Source: Earliella scabrosa (lineage: Eukaryota > Basidiomycota > Agaricomycetes > Polyporales > Polyporaceae). From it: a DNA stretch of 64,000 nt. The stretch spans positions 248,001 to 312,000 of the forward strand of contig JABYQQ010000029.1 of assembly GCA_022605405.1 (NCBI GenBank), given 5' to 3'. The notes beneath the pieces were generated by a model. The model did no database searches and was not told the DNA's origin. It saw only the letters and a program-made list of their open reading frames with translations. A program made the position numbers and the translations under genes. Positions 56,190 through 64,000 of this stretch are shown here, in pieces. Numbering within the stretch: position 1 is the first letter of the stretch; every line of letters starts with the position of its first letter.

Positions 56190-58019
56190 TGTTACTGGTG
56201 TTGGCGTCGTAAATCGCGGTCGCGGTCGTGGTGGTCGTAACGGTCGTACGGGCGAGGATCCGGGGAGAGAGAGCACTGGGGAAAGCCGGGATCCATGGAA
56301 CGACCGACCCTTGGCCAATACTTATAACAGAGCCGCGAGCGTACAGCGTGCAATGGCGAGACCCGCGGAGCGGGCGGGCTTATCTGGTATCTCGCTGCCG
56401 GGGAGCAAGGGGGCGATCTCCGTGAAGCGCGAAGCTCGACTCCAAGCACAAGTTTGCGCGCGCGATTTGTCACGCCGCGTCGGAGGGATGGGGCCTGACG
56501 GTACGCTAGAAGATCCTTGAAGAGCCACGTTTACGTTTGCCGAGCCTAAGGAGATCAGCCAAAGGAGGATAAACTGCAACACCATGTCGCGCAGTCAGAC
56601 CATCGGTCGACATTGACAACAGATTCTATAAGTATGTACTGTGTTCGTACCTCACCCATGTAACTGTCGACTTGCACTTCCGACTTCAAGGACTCTCCAG
56701 CATGGCTAGTTCGAGCTGCTCTTTGCCTCGCCCGGCCAGGGAATCTGCGGTCGACCACGAGGGTAGCGTCCTTCTACAGAGAACAGCTAGGGCGGTCACC
56801 GGTGAGCGGGCCTTGTGCTGCCACCAGTATATCGCCGGAGCATGAGCGGATTTTACCTGTTCATTCCGGTAAGCTCGGAGTGCATATACTCGGAGTCCTG
56901 CCAAGGTGTGTACTCTGAGGAGACAGAACGTCGGGCAATGCGCTGAAGGGATGGGCAAAAGGCTACGCGGCTAGCCTTGCGTCGGATTGTCCAAGCGAAC
57001 TCACCCGTGCGTGCTTTACTGGTCGCATGGACGTCATGACCACAGGCAACTCCTGCACATGGCTATCGTTGCACCACTGCGGAGCTGGATGTCCTCATCC
57101 GCGTTGCTCAACACGCACGTCAAAATCTTCACTGTCTGTTGATGGTCGCAATGATTGTTCATGTCAACTTTAGAGCGGCGGCGACGCTGGAGGTCCGCCG
57201 CGGGGACCTCGAGATTGATGTTGTCGGACTGGTGGCGGCCAGCTCTTCCCGGCTTGAATATTGTGCAGGTGGTGCAGGTGTCGAAGGTGAACGTAACGGT
57301 CAGGATTGCACGATAAGAGCCGCCGTGGGCTGGAGGTCGAGAGTGAGTAAGTGCACGATGGTAAGTCGGAGAGTAAGTATCCAGTAAGTCACCGAGTAAC
57401 CGGGTCGATCAACCATGTTATTGATGATCAATATCGATCAATCTTCGATTGAAGCGATCGACCTCGGTCAGTCACCATAACGCAGTCTAGCTTCTTCGCT
57501 CCCTCCTCGAGCTCTGCTGCTAACTTTGCTATCTCTCGCACTCGGACTCGAATTCCGTTCGACACACACTCTCGCTCTCGTCTGGTTCTCCACGGTGCGA
57601 AATGGAGCACGATCCACGGAACCCATAGGCGTCGTCTCGCCAAAGCCCGTCTGGTTGACAAGTTGAGGCGCACTCACTGCCGCCATCTCGGGTGGTCCAA
57701 CCTGGACAAATGCCACCGACAGAACATCGCATTGCGTGCTATGGACGGCGTCGGGAGATGTGATGCCCGCACGGAGGGGTGATAGGCGTCCCGGACTCGC
57801 CATGATGTATTCGAATGGCGACAGAACCCTAGGAGAACCGCCCCACATGCCAGCCACCCAACGTAAGTAGGTAGCTTCCCTGCTTCTTATAACATGCCCC
57901 CGACAGCGCTCACCGTTATCTCGCCCCCGCAGGCTATATATCCTCTTCCTCTTCTTCCCCGCACTTTCTCGGGGCTTCCCTCTTGACGGCGTGCACCTTT
58001 GCCTTTCGACTTCCTCGCC
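56190..58019. other. Intergenic between divergent DUF6533 and permease genes
   Basis: No gene was recognised in 1.8 kb. It contains GTAAGT words repeated near 57345-57390 and short palindromes near 57420-57465 (for example ATTGATGATCAAT). It must hold both promoters. Confidence 0.45.
57935..57941 (+). promoter_or_regulatory. Candidate TATA box for the amino-acid permease
   Basis: TATATAT lies 79 bp before the ATG at 58020, followed by a CT-rich leader, a typical basidiomycete core promoter layout. Confidence 0.55.
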
Positions 58020-60638
58020 ATGTCCGTCTCGCTTGGGTCTTTACGCAAGTATCTTCCTTCGCTACGGAAGCGTGAAGAGTCGGACGACGTCGTGGTCGAG
58101 ACGATCACGGAGCCTGTGGACGCGAAGAAGGAAAAGAGCACGGACGATGCCAGTGACGACGATGCCGCATCCAAGGAGCTTACGACGAAAGCCGACCCGG
58201 AGCTCAACCCGGGAACGCTTTCGTTCGAGGAAGGTACGTCTACAAGCATCCTTATCCATTATCCTTCGCAAACGAGCCTTGCGCGCAGACACTGCCGGAG
58301 GTCTTGGTCGCCATCTGGGTGTCTTCAGCTGCACCCTCCTCATGTGAGTATCATATCTTACACGTACCCGAATCCCGCCCAACCAAGCTCCCACTCCCTC
58401 CAGCGTTGGGCGTATTATCGGCACGGGCATCTTCTCCACACCCTCCTCCATCCTCGGGTCTGTCGGGTCCGTCGGCGCGTCCCTGATGCTCTGGGTCCTC
58501 GGCTTCGTCCTCTCCTTCTGCGGTCTTTTCATCTGGCTCGAGTTTGGCACCATGTTCCCGCGTTCTGGAGGCGAGAAGGTCTACCTCGAGGCCGTGTACA
58601 AGAAGCCCAAGTATCTTGTAACCGTCATCTTCGCGACGAACGCCATCCTGCTTGGGTTCACCGCCGCAGGATGCATCGTCTTCGCACAAAAGTACGTCGC
58701 CGATCATGCTATTGCATGCTTATCTTGTGGGGGAGGGACTGACATCGGTCTGTAGCATCCTTGTCGCAGCCGGACACACTGCCGATCGATGGGTCACTCG
58801 CGGTATCGCACTTGGAGGTACGTGGGCTTTGCTCATCAGCACACGACGTGACACTGACACGGATCAATTCTCGTAGTGATCACCTTCGTGACGCTCCTGC
58901 ATGGGCTCACCCCCAGGCTCGGAGTATGGGTTATGAACGTGAGCAAACAGGCTTGCTTGGCTCCAGAGTTCAATCGTACTAACTGTACGCACATCTGCAG
59001 GGCTTGAGCGTGTTCAAGATCCTCATCCTCCTTGTCGTGGTCGTCTCCGGTGCGTCTCATTCCACCAACTGTGATTGTGAGATGACCAAGTCAGACTGAC
59101 ATTCATCTAGGCTGGGTCGTGCTCGGAGGCCACACACGCGTCCAAGACCCGCACGCGAACTTCCGCAACGCGTTCGAGGGCAGCTCGCACAGTAGCAACG
59201 ACGTGCGTACTCCCAACGTTCCCTCTCGAACAACACTTATCTGACTCCGCCTTGCCTCATTTGTGTATGTGCGCCCATCAGTACGCAACGGCGATGTTCA
59301 AGGTGCTCAACGCGTACGCGGGCTGGTCGAACGTCAACTACGTGCTCAACAACGTCAAGAACCCCGTTCGCACTCTCAAGATCGCCGGCCCGCTCGGGCT
59401 TGGCATCTGCGCGGCGCTGTACTTGCTCGCGAACATATCGTACTTTGCGTGAGTCCTTCTAGTGCTCCCTGTGACTTGCGCATTCTCACCCAGGCTGACC
59501 GCACTTGGAATGTATGGGGTCGGACAGCGCGGCAACGAAAGAGGAGATTCAGAGCTCGGGCGTGACGGTGGCAAGTTTGTTCTTCCGCAACGTGTTCGGT
59601 GCACAGGCGCAGAAGGCGCTTACCGTGTTCGTCGCGCTCAGGTGAGACTCATCCTGTTCCACCCATTTCTCGAAGTTCGAAGAGTCGGACGCTAATAGGC
59701 TTCCTGCAGCGCGCTCGGTAACGTCATCACCGTCGTACGTCTCTCCTTTGATTCCATAGGCACCTATCCTGAGCGCTGAGCTTGCACCCTGCAGACCTTC
59801 GCAGCAGCCCGCGTGAACCAGGAGCTCGCAAAGGAGGGCATCCCGCTCCCGTTCGGCAGCCGCTTCTGGGCATCGAACTGGCCCTCGGGCAAGTCTCCCC
59901 TCCCCGGACTCATCATCCACCTCATCCCCTCCGTACGTCGCCCCCTCCTCCCTCCCCCCGCTCTTCCTCTCTCGCGACGGAGCTGACCCCGAATCGTGCG
60001 CGTCCCAGGCGATCGTGATCATCGCGCCCCCTCCCGAGGTCGCGTACCCGTTCATCCTCGACGTGGAGGGCTACCCGCAGCAGATCATCAACTTCTTCAT
60101 CGTCATCGGCCTCTTCTGGCTCCGGTACCGCAAGCCGAACGTCCCGCGGCCGTTCAAGGGTGCGTCTCCCCCTCTCCCTCCCCCTCCCCCTTCTCCTCCC
60201 TCTCTGTCGTTTCCGAGTACTGACACTCTGGCTTGTGCGTGCCCGCAGTCTGGTGGCCGCTCGCGGTGTTCTTCTTCGCGGCAGCGGTATTCCGTGCGTG
60301 TCTCCTCTCCTTTCACCAACGGACTGCTCAGACTGACGACGCGCGCGCATGCAGTGATGATCGCGCCGTTCCTCCCGCCCGCGAACGGGGTGGGCGACAC
60401 GCCGCCGCTGCCGTACTACCTGTACTGCCTCGTCGGGATCGCGATCCTCGTCACCGGCGTGATCTACTGGGCCGCGTGGCGCATCGTGCCGCGCTGGTTT
60501 GGGTACGAGTTCGTGCCACGGAAGGAGACGCTCGAGGACGGGACGGTCGTTACTTTGGTGCGTGTCTTTTTTGAGTTCGTGAGCGGGAGGGGTGCTGATG
60601 CTTGTTGGTTACAGTTCTCGCGGAGGAAAATTGAGTGA
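58020..60638 (+). CDS. Amino-acid permease, MUP1-like (high-affinity methionine type)
   Basis: This is a plasma-membrane amino-acid importer of the APC superfamily. Start 58020 (MSVSLGSLRKYLPSLRKREE) opens an acidic, Lys-rich cytoplasmic tail, as in permeases controlled by ubiquitination. The transport core begins with the substrate-binding motif VGRIIGTGIFSTPSSIL. Next come LMLWVLGFVLSFCGLFIWLE, GTMFPRSGGEKVYLEAVYKK, TVIFATNAILLGFTAAGCIV and NAYAGWSNVNYVLNNVKNPV. Then follow LKIAGPLGLGICAALYLLAN, LGNVITVTFAAARVNQELAK, a late pair of membrane segments, and LMIAPFLPP. The chain ends LFSRRKIE. About twelve membrane segments and ten or more short introns are seen, and the order matches fungal MUP1/MUP3 transporters. 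The gene looks intact. Methionine specificity is inferred from family resemblance. Confidence 0.9.
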
Positions 60639-61608
60639 GGGAGGATGGACCTTTAGGTGCATCCGCACGCCGATGCCCGCCAGTCAACGATGGGATGATT
60701 TGCATATGTATCCGCACCTAATCTATAGTTTGTCTTTTCTTTCTTCTCTTGGTTAATTCGATGATCATCGTAGTGCGGTATGGAGAGAGTGCTTCACCAA
60801 TCCGAGTCTGAGCTCCTGTCGCACAGGTACTGATCTCGCTTTCCTGCTGCAGTGCCATCAGACCACCTGGACTGGCTTCCTGCGCATTGCGCATGGGAGG
60901 TCAATCCACAACCAGTACATGCCGTGATACGCATCACAGCTCCTTCCGCTAGAGGTCCTGTCCTCATCGCTGACGAGATCCTACCAGTGCCGCTCCTGCA
61001 AGTATACACGCCCATTTCGTGCCACTCACCGTGTACAGCCGTGTATTCGCTGATGCTGTATTCCTAGGCTTATAGCCATGCACCGAACTCGCGCGCAGAC
61101 GTCATGGTGCGGACAACGTGCGCCTCAAGCTGACCAAGCAGCCTGCGGGTTCCGACCCCTCCTCCACTGTGATCCTCAAGTAAACAACGATAAGCCGCAT
61201 TGCGCGACTGTCCTGCGACCTCCGTGACGCTGTACGGGACAATCTTCCTTGATGACTGCTCCTCCTGCGTCGTCGAATGGGACATCCGGTACGTCTGGTG
61301 GCTAAATATAGGCCTACACGTGTTGTTCACGCTCGCGGACCAGCACAGGTCGATGCCACCTTTTCCATTCCATTGCGTGACAGCGTCAAGTCCTCCTCGC
61401 GCCTTCTCCACGTGGTGCCCGTCTGTTGAACACTTTGCACGCCGGAGTGAAGTGCGGTGCATCATGGCGATGTCTGTCTCTCTGCCGGGCTCAAAAGGCG
61501 AGCGACCCCAGGTCCCTCGTCTTCCCCACCCGCCTCCAGACATCCACCCCAGCTTCGACTTCGAAGATTCCCCCACCTTCTGCCTTCTAGGATCGTCCTG
61601 CGCTATAC
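60639..61608. other. Intergenic upstream of the metacaspase-like gene
   Basis: An ATG near 61464 opens a short proline-rich frame (MAMSVSLPGSKGERPQVPRL) but is not needed for the downstream gene. No other feature was seen. Confidence 0.4.
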
Positions 61609-63877
61609 ATGAGCACGATCATCCGTCGATTCACCAAATCATCTTCCACTTGCTCCAAGACTCCGTCATCCCCGCCAACCCGGACGCCGATCCGGAGGGC
61701 GCTGATCATTGGCATCAACTATGTGGGGAAACCCCACGAGTTGCGAGGCGCACAAGACGACGCGAAGCGCTGGATGAACCTTTGCATGAGTACGTGGCGA
61801 TTGGTTCTCTTTCCTGGCGTGGTTGGGATCTTACAAGACTGCGCGATGTTCAGAGACATATAGCTTTCGGCGATCGGACATCACCCTCATGCTCGACGAT
61901 AAGGACACCCCGTCTCACTTGCAGCCGACACATGCCAACCTGGTGAGTCTGTTCATGTCAGGTATCCCTCCCACACCAGTGGTTGTGACGCAGTTCTGTT
62001 TTCAAAGCTGGAGCAGATCACTCGCCTTCCGCAAGGACTGGAGTTGGGGGACGAGGTGGTGCTCTTCTGTACGCCTTTCTCTTCTGCTGTACACCGTTGC
62101 GCGTCAATGATGTCGGGCGTAGACTCGGGCCACTCCGGGCAAGTAGAGAGCAAAGATCCTGACGAGGACGACGGGCTGGACGAATGTACGCCGTGACCCA
62201 CATGACTACGGTCATTGCACTCTGTCATGTGGACTGACCTGATGCCACACATAGGCCTCGTTCCCGTCGACTACGATTGGGCCGACAATGAAGACAGAAT
62301 CCTCCGCACGAACCTCGACAAGCTCATCATCGACAATGTCCGCTCCCTCACTCTCCTCACACGTTCACCGATACTTACATACACCACACCCTCGTCAGGA
62401 GCTCCGCCGACTGCTCGTCGACCCCCTCCCCGTCGGGTCCAAACTGACCGCTGTGTTTGACGCGTGCCATTCGGGGACGCTCCTCGACCTCAACCACTAT
62501 CTCTGTAACGAGATTGTGTTCCCTTCCACTAGCCGTGGTTTACGCCGTCCCTGCTCTCGGTGGATGAACGTCCGTGAGTATGATCCCCGTCTTGCGATGG
62601 TCGCGCTCATGCTCAATCGGATTGAGGACGTAGGGCGGAAAGACGGTCACGGTACGGGTGCTCCCAACATCCCATCTGTTGTAGAGGGACGAAGCTGACT
62701 GTTCACCGGTAGACATGCGCAACTATGGCGTCCGAGTTGTCCGTCGCACTGAGAGACAGGAACCCAACCGAGGTGAGGCTTCCCTTCGAGGTACAAGAGC
62801 TGCGGGTTGAACGCAATCAACCGTTTTGCTAGCTCGCAGCGCCAGCCTTCGGAACGGCGTCAAGGACGTCCGGATACACCGTTTCGATAAGATTGCGCCC
62901 GAGCGCGCACTCAGCATCGGCACCAGTCTCGAGCTGCTCGCTGGGACGGCTGAGCAGGAGAACGGGCGCAAGCAATACCAGCTCACCACGCACGAAACGT
63001 ACCTGCGTACGCCATCGCTGCCGGGTCTAGGAAACAGAGGCCAGTCCGACCACGCCCCTCCATCGACTTCGCTCTCCTTCGGCAGCGTCTTGGGAGCGGC
63101 CACGGCCTACGATAGCGTGCAGCTCACGCGTTGCGCGTCTCCTGAGCAGATCGCGTCGCGGACGTGCGATGGCAATTGCGTGGCGGATGACAGGCCGGGC
63201 CCACACGTGGTGAGTGTGCATCGGAGCGGTGTCGTGGAGTGGGTCATTGATCTGGCGCTTTGTGCTTAGGTCTCGATTTCCGCATGCCATGACCAGGAGT
63301 TCACCTACGATACTCGCGATCGGTCAATGACCAAGGTTGGTGGATCCTACCTTGCAGCAGTCCCCTTCGACGCGAGCTAACTGGGCTTACAGATACTCGT
63401 TGAGATACTTGGTACGTATTGCTCCAGACAGCTCCGCGTGGTGTATGACACCCTCATCATAATGTGGACAATCAGAGATGGACCCGCACCCGTGTTGCCG
63501 CACGCTCGTGCAGAACTTGGGGTATGTGTTCGTCGGATTACACCCGCAACGGATATTCTCGCTCATACAGGGGGGCACAAGCTTTAAGCTCATTGGCTTT
63601 GCGAACGGTCTGATGGACAGGAACAAGGCGAATATGGAGAAGAACCGCGAGGCGGTGAAGAAGAGGAAGCGCCCGAGGAGGCCGGTCCTCGACGTCGACT
63701 TCTTCACGCCACAAGTGAGTAGTTGCTCTGTATGAGATTCGTGCTAGCGACTCACCCGGCGTACGCAGCTTGGGAGCCACACGCGTCTTGTATGTGCTGA
63801 GAATCCGGTACAGATGTTCCCGCCACGCTGACAATTCCTTTCAGCTGGATGACGACTGCTTCATGAAGTGGCTCTGA
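61609..63877 (+). CDS. Metacaspase-like peptidase C14
   Basis: Metacaspases are Cys/His-dyad proteases linked to stress and cell death in fungi. Start 61609 reads MSTIIRRFTKSSSTCSKTPS, then RRALIIGINYVGKPHELRGA, the first caspase-fold strand. Next come RRSDITLMLDDKDTPSHLQP, LPQGLELGDEVVLFY and, across a splice, SGHSGQVESKDPDEDDGLDE, which holds the catalytic His (usual motif YSGHG). Then LVPVDYDWADNEDRILRTNL and KLTAVFDACHSGTLLDLNHY with the catalytic Cys. A long variable insert of about 200 residues follows, then VSISACHDQEFTYDTRDRS and HPHPCCRTLVQNLGYVFVGL. The chain ends KRPRRPVLDVDFFTPQ, LDDDCFMKWL. The dyad is present. The Gly after His is Ser. The middle exons (62.55-62.85 kb) are the least certain part of the model. 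Confidence 0.82.
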
Positions 63878-64000
63878 TCATCTAACGTTATGATACCCCC
63901 CCATGAAACGATACCCTTCCTGCTCTCTGCATGCTATGCTCTCTCTATGCTCGGATGCCGCTCTCCATACAGCTATCTACTCTCTAATGGCAGCGTTTAC
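63878..64000. other. Right window edge
   Basis: This is 3' flank of the metacaspase-like gene. TCTCT-rich simple sequence was seen and nothing else. Confidence 0.4.

Noticed and set aside
61464..61608. Upstream proline-rich frame as N-terminus of the metacaspase-like protein
   Set aside because: The ATG at 61609 directly precedes the caspase fold; I saw no clean splice joining the upstream frame. A proline-rich prodomain cannot be excluded.
1..64000. CRISPR arrays, operons or bacterial-type features
   Set aside because: The window is eukaryotic: spliced genes, ribosomal proteins of cytosolic type, ER proteins; no direct-repeat/spacer array was seen.

Overview
The window is nuclear DNA from a filamentous basidiomycete, most likely an Agaricomycete (mushroom or polypore lineage). 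The evidence is dense short introns of about 50-80 nt with GT..AG ends and CTNAC branch points, GC-rich coding sequence, and families typical of that class (DUF6533, DUF6699, Kelch-MYND, Crinkler-like NTPase-nuclease, TAP-like hydrolases). The species cannot be named from the sequence.

Layout. 0.3-5.6 kb: two minus-strand secreted TAP-like alpha/beta-hydrolase paralogues (A, B). 6.0-7.9 kb: an ERp38-type protein disulfide isomerase. 7.9-13.9 kb: no recognisable gene. 14.0-15.9 kb: HMG-box regulator 1. 19.6-21.6 kb: a DUF6699 protein. 22.5-23.5 kb: an HhH-GPD DNA glycosylase. 23.5-28.1 kb: gene-poor. 28.1-30.0 kb: HMG-box regulator 2. 32.4-34.1 kb: a broken Crinkler-type NTPase-nuclease gene. 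35.1-39.9 kb: two more TAP-like paralogues on the plus strand (C, D). 40.2-41.3 kb: a Gly-rich, Asn-glycosylation-rich surface protein. 42.2-45.2 kb: housekeeping genes, with eS6 and uS15 divergent from one promoter, then Vps68/TMEM50. 46.2-48.6 kb: Kelch-MYND. 49.6-49.9 kb: a foldback MITE-like element. 50.1-51.2 kb: a second Gly-rich surface protein. 52.2-53.9 kb: an F-box protein. 54.1-56.2 kb: a DUF6533 membrane protein. 58.0-60.6 kb: a MUP1-like methionine permease. 61.6-63.9 kb: a metacaspase-like C14 peptidase.

The most striking signal is the four-member TAP-like cluster. The two halves lie in opposite orientation about 29.5 kb apart, and the inner members B and C are nearly identical even within introns. 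The serine of the nucleophile elbow is Ala in A, Gly in B and C, and still Ser in D. The usual catalytic His position is Glu or Asp in all four. This looks like a locally expanding family of secreted pseudohydrolases. A second inverted duplicate pair, the Gly-rich surface proteins, brackets the housekeeping block, so the right half has a history of inverted duplication.

Most intergenic stretches hold only chance GC-rich open frames. Exon borders were placed by eye from splice signals and paralogue comparison. Gene ends are given to the base where a start or stop codon could be read, but internal splicing is a model.
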